From the NCBI RefSeq assembly GCF_000276805.1, contig NZ_AKXQ01000020.1:23100-87099 (forward strand): a DNA stretch of 64,000 nt. The letters are read 5' to 3'. This DNA comes from Moritella dasanensis ArB 0140 (GTDB taxonomy: Bacteria > Pseudomonadota > Gammaproteobacteria > Enterobacterales > Moritellaceae). Below, in pieces: positions 46,575 through 56,147 of the stretch (its first letter is position 1; every line of letters begins with the position of its first letter). The notes under the pieces are model-generated. The model was not told the DNA's origin. It made no database searches and worked only from the letters and a program-made list of their open reading frames with translations. Made by a program: the position numbers and the translations under genes.

Positions 46575-47927
46575 ATGCACGTTAAATCATCTCGCTTGTG
46601 GATCAAAAATCCCCTCGACTGTTTAGATCCCGCTTATGCTGGCGGCATTATTATTCAAGACGATATTATTATTGAATTAGTCCCTGCAGGCGCAGAACCT
46701 ATTGCCGTGATCGATGACGTTGTCGATGCCCGTGAGCACGTTTTGATTCCTGGTCTGATCAATGCCCACCACCATTTTTATCAAACCTTAACGCGCGCAT
46801 TTCCAGATGCATTAAATAAAGAATTATTTCCTTGGTTACAAAGCCTTTATCCGATATGGGCAAAACTCACCCCAGAAATGATTGCGACCTCAACACAGAT
46901 AGCCTTGAGTGAACTATTACTCTCCGGTTGCACGACGGCCAGTGATCATCACTATCTGTTTCCTGATGGCCTCGAACATGCGATCGACATTCAAATTGAA
47001 CAAGCTAAAAAACTTGGTATTCGTGTGCATCTTACCCGAGGCTCGATGAGCTTAGGCGAAGATCAAGGTGGTTTACCACCACGCACGACGATCCAAACAG
47101 ATAGTGTGATCTTAGCTGACAGCCAGCGCTTGATTGAAACCTATCATCAATATGAAGACGGCGCGATGACCCGAATTGCACTGGCACCTTGCTCGCCCTT
47201 TTCAGTCAGTGAAGAACTGATGCGCGCAACAGGCGATCTCGCGCGTGAGCATAATGTCAGACTACACACCCATTTAGCCGAAACCCATGACGAAACCGAT
47301 TTTTGCATCAAGATGTTTGGTGTTCGCCCTGTTGACTATCTAGAACGTGTTGGCTGGCTAAATGATCGCACTTGGTTGGCACACGGGATCCACTTTAACG
47401 AACAAGAAATAGTACGCTTAGGTAATGCTGGTGTCGGTGTTTGTCACTGCCCATCATCAAACATGATATTAGCATCAGGCCAGTGCCCAACATTGGCTTT
47501 ACAAGCGGCTGGCAGCCCGGTGGGTTTAGGGGTTGATGGTTCGGCCTCTAATGATGGTTCGAATATGATTGGTGAAGTGCGTCAAGCTTTGTTATTACAA
47601 CGATTACGTTATGGGGCCAGTGATATCACCCATCAAAAAGCCTTCGAGTGGGCAACAAAGGGCTCAGCAGGTTGTTTAGGGCGTGATGATATTGGCGAGA
47701 TAGCAGTGGGTAAACAGGCCGACATAGCCTTGTTCAAACTCGATGAGATCCGCTTTGCTGGTGCAGGCACTCCCGTCGCCGCATTATTACTGTGTGGCGC
47801 AACCAAAGCCGATAAAGTCATGGTGGCCGGTAAATGGCGTGTACTTGATGGTGCAATCGTCGGATTAGACTTAAATCAGTTGATGGCTAAACAAATAATG
47901 TTAGCGACACAGCTCGCAAACGCATAA
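46575..47927 (+). CDS. 8-oxoguanine deaminase (amidohydrolase family)
   Basis: The 450-residue amidohydrolase has LIPGLINAHHHFYQTLTRAF (metal His pair), DHHYLFPDGLEHAID, THLAETHDE, HGIHFNEQE, CHCPSSNMILASGQCP and GVDGSASNDGSNM. The pattern is that of the 8-oxoguanine deaminases (Pa0142 type) in the same group as guanine deaminase and triazine hydrolases. It would convert 8-oxoguanine to urate. The upstream xanP gene fits a purine-salvage theme. Substrate specificity is inferred from motif resemblance. Confidence 0.83.
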   Translation: MHVKSSRLWIKNPLDCLDPAYAGGIIIQDDIIIELVPAGAEPIAVIDDVVDAREHVLIPGLINAHHHFYQTLTRAFPDALNKELFPWLQSLYPIWAKLTPEMIATSTQIALSELLLSGCTTASDHHYLFPDGLEHAIDIQIEQAKKLGIRVHLTRGSMSLGEDQGGLPPRTTIQTDSVILADSQRLIETYHQYEDGAMTRIALAPCSPFSVSEELMRATGDLAREHNVRLHTHLAETHDETDFCIKMFGVRPVDYLERVGWLNDRTWLAHGIHFNEQEIVRLGNAGVGVCHCPSSNMILASGQCPTLALQAAGSPVGLGVDGSASNDGSNMIGEVRQALLLQRLRYGASDITHQKAFEWATKGSAGCLGRDDIGEIAVGKQADIALFKLDEIRFAGAGTPVAALLLCGATKADKVMVAGKWRVLDGAIVGLDLNQLMAKQIMLATQLANA

Positions 47928-47977
47928 ATTTATACATGAAATGAGCGTGATGTAACCGCACCACTTGAATCTAATAA

Positions 47978-48070
47978 CTACACTTCAAATATCTGCTCGA
48001 CCTCATTAATGGCTAAGACCATCGTGGGGTCGAGCAATATCACCGCACTGTCATTTGGTCTTGGTAACCT
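47978..48070 (-). pseudogene. Possible short gene relic with a hairpin, 47978-48070
   Basis: The stretch has one open minus-strand frame of about 30 codons ending in a stop at 47978. It contains VILLDPTMVLAINEVEQ, which has the look of the last part of a CheW/CheV-type domain. A stop codon lies just upstream, so it is at most a fragment. TGCTCGACC (47994-48002) and GGTCGAGCA (48028-48036) also form a 9-bp stem. Either reading may be chance. The remaining 47928-48267 holds nothing I can name. Confidence 0.25.
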
Positions 48071-48267
48071 TCAGCCAAGAAATTAAATTACACTTTATGT
48101 ATATATCCCGCTCTGCACCATCATGGTATTAATAGCAGTTATCCCGATAAGGTCGGGTAAGTCGTATGACAAAGATATCAAAACAGTAAAATAAACGAGG
48201 GGGGAAATACCCACCACTTCCCATCACTAAAGAGCAAAGACAGGCATAGCGCACCTTGAAGAATTCA

Positions 48268-51200
48268 ATGTTGAAAGAATTAAAAACATCTATAGTGATA
48301 CAACTTATCTTCGTCGTGTCTATCGTTCTATCAGCGACTACAATTTATGCTATTTATCATTATGAACATCAAAAAGAACGCTTAGCCATTCAAAATTTAT
48401 CTCATATTTATGTCAATCTCATTGAGAGCACAATCAATCAGGCATTATCCGCAACCTTCCCACTTGCAGCCTTAGTTAAAAAGCAACAGCTTGATGAAGA
48501 TCAGTTCAACCAATTTGCAACTGAAATGCTAGCTTTCTATCCCAATATCGCCGCATTACAGCTTTCTCCAAACGGTGTTATTCGCTACATCGCACCACTG
48601 GCGGGTAATGAAAAAGCACTTGGGCATAACTTACTCACTGCACCGAATAGAAATAAAGAGTCAGTCGCGACCAAAAATAGCGGTAAATTAACCTTGGCAG
48701 GTCCTTTTGATTTAATGCAAGGCGGTTATGGCGCAGCTGGGCGGTTACCAATATATTTAGACCGCCCAAACGGTGAAGAATATTTTTGGGGTTTTGCTAC
48801 TGTGTTGTTACGTTTTCCGCAAGTACTTGCGCCTGTAAAGCTATCGGCATTAGTCGATGCAGGGTTAGCTTATCAATTATCTCGCACTCATCCCGACACC
48901 GGGGAAATGCAAGTTTTAGTAAACTCGCCTGAATTACTGTCTGCTTTTCCCGTTGTAAACAACATCAACATAGCCAACGTGACGTGGATGTTAAAAATAT
49001 CTCACAGCAATGGTTGTAATCACTACATTTCACTCTTCGTGATGTCGCTGTTGGGTATGCTATTTACAATATTAGTGACCTTTTCTGCTATCTCAATCTT
49101 ACGCATAAGAAATGATAAAACAGGGTTGAAAAATATTGTTGCTGCGCGTACGAAAGAATTAGACGATAATTTAAAACGCTTAAATTTAGCGTTAACATCA
49201 GCAGGACAAGTGTGGTTTGAGCTAAACGTACAAAGCGGTGACATTTCATTTGGTGGTCACAGCGCTAAAATGGCAGGCTACGGTCCAGCCGACGTACAAA
49301 CGACGTTAGCGCATTGGCTAGAAAGCATTCATCCAGACGACCTTGGGTCAGCTTCAAATAAATATCAACAATCCTTACGCAATGGCGTGGCATTTGAACT
49401 TGAATATAGAAGAAAAGGTAAAGATGGACAGTGGTTATGGATCCAAACAACCTGTGAATTTACCGCATGGGATGATCAGCATAAACCAACCTGGTGCACA
49501 GGTGTGCATACCGATATATCGCAGCGTAAAAAAATCGAGTTACATGATAATGCACGTAGCGCGGTGTTAGAGAAATTATTAAAAGGCGATCCACTAAATA
49601 TAATTTTAGAACATATCGTTAGTTTTATCGAACAAGAACAAACCGGCGCGCTGTGCTCTGTACTATTGGCAAATACCCAAGGTAGCCAGCTTCATTGTGG
49701 ATTTTCATCCTCAAACATTCCTGATTTTTACAATGCCGCTATTGATGGTATCGAGATCGGAGATGGCGTCGGCAGTTGCGGCACTGCCGCATTCAGCAAA
49801 CAAAGAGTGATCGTTGAAAATACGCAAACTCACCCATATTGGTCCCCCTTTAAAGCGCTAGCAGCCAAAGCTCAATTAGCCTCTTGCTGGTCTGAACCTA
49901 TTATAGGGGCGAACAATCAACTACTGGGTACCTTTGCAATTTACCATCAGCAACCGAGCACACCAACAGCGAGAGATTTCAAGTTACTCGAGTTCGCCGT
50001 TCAACTCAGCGTAATAGCCATTGAACGAAATTTGTCAGATGAAAAAATTAAGCTTTCTTCCCGTGTCTTTAGCGAGACCAATGAAGGGCTGATGATCACC
50101 GATGCAACGGGAAAAATCATTGATATCAATCCCGCGTTCACGCGCGTCACTGGTTACAGTCTTAACGAAGTATTAGGCCAAACGCCGAGTATCCTTTCGT
50201 CCAACAAACAGAGCCCTACTTTTTTTATTGAAATGTGGCAGAGCCTCGTTGAGCAGGGCTATTGGCATGGCGAGGTTTGGAATAAAAAGAAAAACGGTGA
50301 ACTCTTTGTGGCCCGACTTTCTATTTCCTCACTCAGCAATGATGATGGTAAGACATTACACTACGTGGGCTTATTCGCTGATATTACCCAGGCTAAACAG
50401 CAGCAACAAAAGCTCGAATTAATGGCGCATTATGACATGCTCACCGAATTACCCAACCGCTCACTGCTTGCAGATCGTTTCAAGTTAGGTATTAGCCATA
50501 GTCAGCAAACAGGCACAATGCTTGGTGTGTGTTTCCTTGATTTGGACAACTTCAAGCCAGTCAATGATCGCTATGGTCATGACGTTGGCGATCAATTACT
50601 CATCGCGGTAGCGCAACGTCTCAACGCGAATATCAGGAATAAAGATACCGCATCACGCCAAGGTGGCGATGAATTTGTGCTGTTGTTAGGTGAGATAGAA
50701 TCACTGCAGCATTGTCATGAACTATTAACACGGATTAATGATTGTCTTGCCCAACCTTATCTTATTGCCGGGCATATTTTTAATATCAGCGTCTCGATTG
50801 GGGTAACGCTATATCCAGATAATGATGCCGACTTAGATACCTTATTACGTCACGCTGATTATTCGATGTATCAAGCAAAATTAGCCGGTAAAAATCGTTT
50901 TCATTTATTTAATCCAGAACAAGATAAACAAAAAACACAAAAAAACCAACAACTTGATGAAATACAACAGGCCTTATTAAATAACGAATTTGCTTTATAT
51001 TACCAACCAAAAATAAATATGAAAACCGGTGAGGTATATGGTGCTGAAGCCTTGATCCGTTGGTTACATCCAGAAGATGGTTTGATCCCACCGCTGGACT
51101 TCTTACCGATTATTGAAGGTTCAGCGTTAGAAATTCAGATAGGTGATTGGGTTATTAACCAAGCACTGAAGCAAACGGTTGAATGGCAACAACAAGGTAT

Positions 51201-51765
51201 CTTTCTTGAAGTAAGTGTCAATATCGCTTGTTATCACTTGATCTCACCTGCATTTTTAACTCAGCTGGAAAATGCATTAGCAAGTTATCCCCATTTCAAT
51301 GCCAAATATTTACAATTAGAAATATTAGAAAGTGGCGCGCTGACAGATCTCAATACCATTCGTGATATTCTCAATACCTGCTTAAATGTATTAGGCGTGA
51401 ATATCGCCCTCGATGATTTTGGTACGGGTTATTCGTCACTTACCCACCTCAAGGATTTACCAGCAAATACCATCAAAATAGATCAGAGTTTTGTGAAGAA
51501 CATGCTCGATGATCCTGACGATTATGCCATTATCAATGGCGTGCTTGCGTTAGCTAGTTCTTTTAACCGAGAAGTCATTGCCGAAGGTGTTGAGACAACA
51601 GAACACGGGTTGATGCTACTCGAAATGGGTTGTTATGCCGCTCAGGGTTATGGCATTGCACGGCCGATGCCAGCGGCAAAGATCCCAAGTTGGATACGCA
51701 ACTATATCCCTAATCAGCAATGGCTCGATAGCGGTAATACAGTGCGTACAGCAAAACAAGGATAG
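48268..51765 (+). CDS. CHASE-PAS-GAF-PAS-GGDEF-EAL c-di-GMP protein
   Basis: About 1165 residues. A membrane helix near 8-27 and a second near 255-280 bracket a periplasmic CHASE domain (YPNIAALQLSPNGVIRYIAP, GAAGRLPIYLD). Then come PAS (~300-420), GAF (~435-585), PAS (~600-720), GGDEF (~725-885) and EAL (~900-1150). The cyclase motif is GGDEF, with an intact inhibition site RNKD before it, and the EAL signature (EALIRW) and metal residues (LDDFGTGYS, KIDQSF, EGVET) are present. Both activities are possible. ATG 48268 was preferred over TTG 48256. Signal unknown. Confidence 0.93.
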   Translation: MLKELKTSIVIQLIFVVSIVLSATTIYAIYHYEHQKERLAIQNLSHIYVNLIESTINQALSATFPLAALVKKQQLDEDQFNQFATEMLAFYPNIAALQLSPNGVIRYIAPLAGNEKALGHNLLTAPNRNKESVATKNSGKLTLAGPFDLMQGGYGAAGRLPIYLDRPNGEEYFWGFATVLLRFPQVLAPVKLSALVDAGLAYQLSRTHPDTGEMQVLVNSPELLSAFPVVNNINIANVTWMLKISHSNGCNHYISLFVMSLLGMLFTILVTFSAISILRIRNDKTGLKNIVAARTKELDDNLKRLNLALTSAGQVWFELNVQSGDISFGGHSAKMAGYGPADVQTTLAHWLESIHPDDLGSASNKYQQSLRNGVAFELEYRRKGKDGQWLWIQTTCEFTAWDDQHKPTWCTGVHTDISQRKKIELHDNARSAVLEKLLKGDPLNIILEHIVSFIEQEQTGALCSVLLANTQGSQLHCGFSSSNIPDFYNAAIDGIEIGDGVGSCGTAAFSKQRVIVENTQTHPYWSPFKALAAKAQLASCWSEPIIGANNQLLGTFAIYHQQPSTPTARDFKLLEFAVQLSVIAIERNLSDEKIKLSSRVFSETNEGLMITDATGKIIDINPAFTRVTGYSLNEVLGQTPSILSSNKQSPTFFIEMWQSLVEQGYWHGEVWNKKKNGELFVARLSISSLSNDDGKTLHYVGLFADITQAKQQQQKLELMAHYDMLTELPNRSLLADRFKLGISHSQQTGTMLGVCFLDLDNFKPVNDRYGHDVGDQLLIAVAQRLNANIRNKDTASRQGGDEFVLLLGEIESLQHCHELLTRINDCLAQPYLIAGHIFNISVSIGVTLYPDNDADLDTLLRHADYSMYQAKLAGKNRFHLFNPEQDKQKTQKNQQLDEIQQALLNNEFALYYQPKINMKTGEVYGAEALIRWLHPEDGLIPPLDFLPIIEGSALEIQIGDWVINQALKQTVEWQQQGIFLEVSVNIACYHLISPAFLTQLENALASYPHFNAKYLQLEILESGALTDLNTIRDILNTCLNVLGVNIALDDFGTGYSSLTHLKDLPANTIKIDQSFVKNMLDDPDDYAIINGVLALASSFNREVIAEGVETTEHGLMLLEMGCYAAQGYGIARPMPAAKIPSWIRNYIPNQQWLDSGNTVRTAKQG

Positions 51766-51779
51766 ATTTGAGTACGAGA

Positions 51780-52499
51780 TCAATGCGCTCGATAAGCTTC
51801 AACTAATTTATCCAGAAACCCAGCAAGTAATAGATTCATTCGAGTGGCATCATGATTCATGATCACACTCGGGTCTTGAATATACTTGCCCCTGTGATTA
51901 GCGTTAAACGAAAGCTGATCGTGTGCAATCAAAGGGCCTAATTGCGCGCTAATAAATTCAAGATGACACTGAAAGCCATAGACGAGCGGCGAATAACGCA
52001 CAACTTGGCGTGGACAACCGTCACTTACCGCCAATACCTTACTGTCACTTGTTAGTCCTGGCATATCGCTATGCCAATGACCGACAACCTCAGCTAAATC
52101 GAACTCGGCTAACTTAGGGTCAACATGACCATTCCCTGTCAACTTGATAGGAAAATAGCCAATCTCTTGATAAGGACTTGCTTGGTATGCAGCCCCTAGT
52201 GCTTCACCAATCAACTGCGCCCCCAAACAAACACCAACGACGGCTTTATTTTTCGCTATCGCTTGTTTAATCAATGCTTGTTCACCAAGGCTATCGAAGT
52301 ATGCACATTCCTCTTGTCGAGTATTTGGGTTCTGCGGCCCGCCTAATACAACAAGCAAATCAAATGCATCATCTTCAACAGGTAAAGCTTCATGCAAGTA
52401 CACTCGACTGAAGCTGACTTGATAGTCATGCAGACTCGCCCATTCAATAAAATACCCAGGATCTTCAAAACGCTCGTGCACAATAAAATGAATTCTCAT
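51780..52499 (-). CDS. Class I glutamine amidotransferase-like protein
   Basis: The 239-residue protein has VVLGGPQNPN, the nucleophile elbow GVCLGAQLIGEALG (Cys) and YGFQCHLEF (His). It resembles the free-standing GATase1/GuaA-N-like group, including GMP-synthase-like and gamma-glutamyl hydrolase relatives. A specific substrate cannot be named. It is divergent from the AraC gene at 52584 and converges with the GGDEF-EAL gene. Confidence 0.85.
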   Translation of the reverse strand: MRIHFIVHERFEDPGYFIEWASLHDYQVSFSRVYLHEALPVEDDAFDLLVVLGGPQNPNTRQEECAYFDSLGEQALIKQAIAKNKAVVGVCLGAQLIGEALGAAYQASPYQEIGYFPIKLTGNGHVDPKLAEFDLAEVVGHWHSDMPGLTSDSKVLAVSDGCPRQVVRYSPLVYGFQCHLEFISAQLGPLIAHDQLSFNANHRGKYIQDPSVIMNHDATRMNLLLAGFLDKLVEAYRAH

Positions 52500-52583
52500 A
52501 TTTCCTCTGTCATATTATTTAGTTGTTGGCTTTATGTTACACTCACTCACTATGACTGAATAAGGCCATCGAGACACATAACT

Positions 52584-53405
52584 ATGCCAACCAGCCAAAT
52601 ATTATCTGCAAATACGTTAATAACACAAAATCATCATGCACCAGCACTCATTAACACCATCGAGATGCCTAAGGGATTTATTGACAAATTGCATCAGCAC
52701 CATTGGCATCAGCTGATATTTCCAATTCGCGGATTGATACAAACAGAAGCAGACGGCTGTCAATTCCTTGTTCCCCACACCACCGCGATCTTAATCCCAG
52801 CTGGCATCGACCACGAATCCACAGCCATCACCAACACAACATTTATCGGGCTGTATATCAATCCCGACTATGGTCGCCGTTATACCCGTAGTGCAGAGCA
52901 ACAACTTAGACAAGTGTCGATGACGCCTTTTCTCAAAGAGCTGATATTAATGATTAAACAACAATCTCAATTAGAGTCCGCGCTTTCTCACGATAATACC
53001 TTGCGCCTACTTGAGGTACTCCATGACCAAATTCATAGCAGTGAATCGTTCAAGTTCAAGCTATTAATGCCACAAGATCGACGCATTAAGGTTATCTTTG
53101 AACGGTTAACCACGCAGCCAGAATTGGATTTTACATTGTCAAAATGGGGTGACATAGTCGGCGCATCTGAACGTACATTGTCGCGGATATTTGCGAAAGA
53201 GTTCAATACATCGTTTGCGTTGTGGCGACAGCATTTACGTCTAATTCAGTCACTGTCTCTGCTAGAGTCTGAGCTATCAATACAAAACGTAGCGCATCAG
53301 GTGGGTTATCAAAACGATTCTTCTTATATCCATGCCTTTAAAGCACGTTTTGCTATGACACCACAGCAGTTTCGCACCCGAAATCATCGAATTTATATCG
53401 AATAA
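52584..53405 (+). CDS. AraC-family regulator divergent from the amidotransferase
   Basis: The 273-residue protein has a cupin sensing domain (HQHHWHQLIFPIRGLIQTEA) and AraC helices (VGASERTLSRIFAKEFNTSF, VAHQVGYQNDSSYIHAFKAR). It shares the layout of the NimR-like regulator at 34853. The probable target is the divergent amidotransferase gene or itself. Confidence 0.9.
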   Translation: MPTSQILSANTLITQNHHAPALINTIEMPKGFIDKLHQHHWHQLIFPIRGLIQTEADGCQFLVPHTTAILIPAGIDHESTAITNTTFIGLYINPDYGRRYTRSAEQQLRQVSMTPFLKELILMIKQQSQLESALSHDNTLRLLEVLHDQIHSSESFKFKLLMPQDRRIKVIFERLTTQPELDFTLSKWGDIVGASERTLSRIFAKEFNTSFALWRQHLRLIQSLSLLESELSIQNVAHQVGYQNDSSYIHAFKARFAMTPQQFRTRNHRIYIE

Positions 53406-53468
53406 GCTCAGTAATAAAAATAGTTTTACTGTAGTATATTTAGGGTCTTTCTTATATGAGCGCTTTCA

Positions 53469-53771
53469 ATGTCTAATACCGGTCAAGATCAGTCAATTGC
53501 TAACATTTCTATCGCACAACTAACACAACCACTCGATGCAATGCACATCGCCCAACTAACCTCGTTTGCTTATGGCCTACCGCCACTGTATTTTTGCCGC
53601 GAATATTTAGAGCAAGACGAGCAAACCGCGATTGATCATTGCTTACAACGCTTAGAAAATGGCGTGAGTAATCAAGATTTCACCTTAGACAAATTAACTG
53701 TATTACTAGCAGAAAGAGATTACTACGACGACTATGAAGCGCGTCTACGTTTAGGGCCTGAATTAGTATAA
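53469..53771 (+). CDS. Uncharacterised 100-residue protein
   Basis: No family is recognised. It is soluble and acidic. The first ~22 residues are Gln/Ser/Ile-rich; the rest looks helical, with LPPLYFCREYLEQDEQTAID and LLAERDYYDDYEARLRLG. It lies 63 bases after the AraC stop. Confidence 0.65.
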   Translation: MSNTGQDQSIANISIAQLTQPLDAMHIAQLTSFAYGLPPLYFCREYLEQDEQTAIDHCLQRLENGVSNQDFTLDKLTVLLAERDYYDDYEARLRLGPELV

Positions 53772-53960
53772 TTCGATCCTATCATTAAGCTTTGTTGGGA
53801 TTGTCTAATGACCTCAACATAGCTTAATTTGCTCCAGAGCCCTTATTCCGCATTACCATAGATAATCTATCTAGACGCCTCGACAAACCAATTATTTTAA
53901 AGCTATTATTTAAAACCAACGATTTCAAATCAGCTATTTCAAATCCAAAGCACCAATACA

Positions 53961-54067
53961 TCATCATCACGAAGTCTCATCGCGATACCACCACAAGCGG
54001 GAAGTAAGCCGTCAAGTCGAAATAAAAAACATAATGAAAGGGATGATGATGAAAAATAAGTTATGAC
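53961..54067 (+). repeat. Duplicated blocks A1 and B1, degenerate copy of the hydrolase 5' end
   Basis: A1 (53961-54006) matches 55056-55101 closely: both contain ATACCACCACAAGCGGGAA. B1 (54011-54067) matches 56095-56147, the start of the hydrolase gene: both have GTCAAGTCGAAAT and ATGATGATGAAAA. In B1 the reading frame ends after MKNKL. B1 is therefore a truncated relic of that gene start. Confidence 0.85.
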
Positions 54068-54077
54068 TTTACAGTAC

Positions 54078-54200
54078 TCATTGTTTTTTTAGTTTTGTAA
54101 TATAACCACAGTTGTCACATTTAAAAATACTGGTGTAAAACCATTTTTGAAACCATGTGCGGCGTATTTTTTCTGGTCGTCCATTATTACAACATTGCAT
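54078..54200 (-). CDS. Small zinc-ribbon-like protein, 40 residues
   Basis: The ATG at 54200 has GAGAGGAAA upstream with about 6 bases between. The 40-codon ORF gives two Cys pairs, QCCNNGRPEK near the N-terminus and FKCDNCGYI near the C-terminus, around RRTWFQKWFYTSIF. The paired cysteines could bind one zinc. Basic residues suggest nucleic-acid or ribosome binding. I do not recognise a named family, but small CxxC proteins of this shape are common in vibrios. Confidence 0.6.
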   Translation of the reverse strand: MQCCNNGRPEKIRRTWFQKWFYTSIFKCDNCGYITKLKKQ

Positions 54201-54539
54201 GATAATTTCCTCTCAACATTTTATATATAGAATCAAAGTAACAAAGCCTTAAGCACTCGTTACACGACTCACGGCCTGATACTGAACCCGTTCTCAATGG
54301 AATAATCATAGCCCTCTCTGCTTATATAAAATACGTGAATATAGGTGCTTCATTCACATCCATATTTTTATATGGCAGGTTTAATTAATCATTTATTCTA
54401 GCGTTATTAACCCTGAGCATATCTGCAATGAAATAAAAACATTTGAATAAAGACAACGTCTGCCGCTATATAACTTGAGCGAATAAAACATTAATGGTAA
54501 ATTAAGCGATTGAAATAAAAGAATTAAAATGGATGAGAA
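54201..54539. other. AT-rich stretch without a recognised gene
   Basis: The 339 bases between the small zinc-ribbon-like gene and the CII-like gene hold no supported ORF. The tract is AT-rich, like the gene that follows it, and contains short ATATATA and TTAATTAA motifs typical of promoters or nucleoid-protein sites. Confidence 0.5.
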
Positions 54540-55052
54540 ATGGAAGGTAATTATCATAAGTTAGTATTAACAACACTACAGTCAAAAGTAAAAGACGTAG
54601 GTAATGATGAAGTATTAGCCATGCTATCTCAGTTAAGTGATAAAAAAGTAAATCAAAAAACATTTTTAAATAAATTAAATCCACAATATGAGACTCATAA
54701 TCTCACGCTAAAAGAATTTCTTTTTATTATGGAAATTTTAAAAAAAGATAATAATGGTCGTCATATTCATGTATTCGAAGATTTATTAACAGCTTTCGAT
54801 TTGAAGTGTGACCGATATTACGCAGACCCGAATACGAATGTAAGTTATCGGTCATTATTGAAGGCGATGATGAACTCGGACAAGGAGCACGGGGAGGTAT
54901 CTCAAGTTATACATGCATCATTACAGGATAATAAAATTAGTGATCATGAAATTAAGAATATTAAAAGTGAAATAGATGATGAGATTAACGCCTTAATAAA
55001 ACTAAGGGCTATTTTAATTGAAGCCAATCAAGATAATACAATAATAAAGTAA
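54540..55052 (+). CDS. Phage CII-like regulatory protein
   Basis: The 170-residue protein resembles the phage regulatory protein CII (CP76-type) family. TFLNKLNPQYETHNLTLKEF and MEILKKDNNGRHIH match the usual NKLNPE...H-LT-EL and DxTGD region of that group. The C-terminal half (~110-165) looks coiled-coil. No integrase, repressor or other phage gene is beside it, so it is an isolated remnant or a domesticated regulator. Its AT content is higher than the surroundings, as judged by eye. Confidence 0.6.
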   Translation: MEGNYHKLVLTTLQSKVKDVGNDEVLAMLSQLSDKKVNQKTFLNKLNPQYETHNLTLKEFLFIMEILKKDNNGRHIHVFEDLLTAFDLKCDRYYADPNTNVSYRSLLKAMMNSDKEHGEVSQVIHASLQDNKISDHEIKNIKSEIDDEINALIKLRAILIEANQDNTIIK

Positions 55053-55055
55053 TCG

Positions 55056-55101
55056 TTATCATCACCAAATCTCATCGCAATACCACCACAAGCGGGAACT
55101 A
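55056..55101 (+). repeat. Block A2, second copy of A1
   Basis: This 46-base block repeats 53961-54006 with about seven mismatches. It sits between the CII-like gene and the AraC gene. Confidence 0.8.
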
Positions 55102-55224
55102 GCACACACTTTTTACAACCTTTGTTGCGGATATTGAAATTCCGCAACTTTCATCATGTATCATCAGGTGAAAATGAGTAACTTATTGTTACCGAACGAG
55201 TCGATTTAAAGGTTGTTATAGCGC

Positions 55225-56091
55225 ATGAATTATCCTCAACGTTTTCATCAATTACTAAACTATATAGATTCTAACTTGGATGAAGACCTCACCATCGATA
55301 AGTTAAGTGATCTCGCTTGTTTATCCAAATATCACTTCCATCGGCAGTTTGCATCAATCTTTGGCATAACTGCATTTTCTTATATTAGACAAGCTAGAAT
55401 GAAGCGCGCTTCCTACCAATTAGCGTTTAAAAAAGAGATGCGAATTATTGATATTGCAGTCGCTAATGGTTATGAAAGTTCAGAAGCATTTTCTCGGGCT
55501 TTCAGTCAATCCATTGGCCAGAATCCATCCCACTTTAGGGAACAACCGCAGTGGCAGCCGTGGTATCAAAAATATGAACAATCCAAGACATTAAGGATCC
55601 AACGAATGAAATCAAATAAACGCTCTCATCGTGTTGAAATTGTGGATTTTAATGAAGTTAAAGTAGCCGCCTTAGTACACCTTGGTCCCCTCGAGTTACT
55701 TGGCAATACCATTAACTTATTTATTGATTGGCGTAGAAAAAACAATTTGTCACCCAAAGTCAGCAGAACCTTTAACATTGTTTATGATGATCCCGCGGTA
55801 ACTGAACCAGAGAAGTATCGCTGTGACATATGTGTATCAGTTAAATCTGACGTAACAAAAAATGAGCATGGGGTCGTCACAAAAAATATCGCAGCAGGAC
55901 GTTGTGCGGTTATTCGACATGTAGGTTCTGACGATACAATTAGTGAAACTATCGCTTATTTATATTCCGATTGGCTTGCGCAAAGTGAAGTAGAATTACG
56001 TGATGCCCCGCTCTTTTTTGAAAGAGTCAGTTTTTTCCCTGATGTGCCAGAGGCGGAAGTCGTGACAGATATTTATCTCCCCTTGAAATAA
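55225..56091 (+). CDS. AraC-family regulator with GyrI-like effector domain
   Basis: The 288-residue protein has its AraC helices at the N-terminus (LACLSKYHFHRQFASIFGIT, VANGYESSEAFSRAFSQSIG). The C-terminal ~150 residues form a GyrI-like binding domain (VAALVHLGPLELLGNTINLF, GRCAVIRHVGSDDTI), as in Rob and SoxS-like drug sensors. It lies 41 bases upstream of the hydrolase start and probably forms an operon with it. Confidence 0.9.
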   Translation: MNYPQRFHQLLNYIDSNLDEDLTIDKLSDLACLSKYHFHRQFASIFGITAFSYIRQARMKRASYQLAFKKEMRIIDIAVANGYESSEAFSRAFSQSIGQNPSHFREQPQWQPWYQKYEQSKTLRIQRMKSNKRSHRVEIVDFNEVKVAALVHLGPLELLGNTINLFIDWRRKNNLSPKVSRTFNIVYDDPAVTEPEKYRCDICVSVKSDVTKNEHGVVTKNIAAGRCAVIRHVGSDDTISETIAYLYSDWLAQSEVELRDAPLFFERVSFFPDVPEAEVVTDIYLPLK

Positions 56092-56094
56092 CCA

Positions 56095-56147
56095 GTCAAG
56101 TCGAAATGAACAGCCTAACGAAAGGAATGATGATGAAAATAAGTTAC
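56095..56147 (+). repeat. Block B2, intact counterpart of B1
   Basis: This segment, with the ribosome-binding site and first codons of the hydrolase gene, is the intact match of 54011-54067. Confidence 0.8.
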
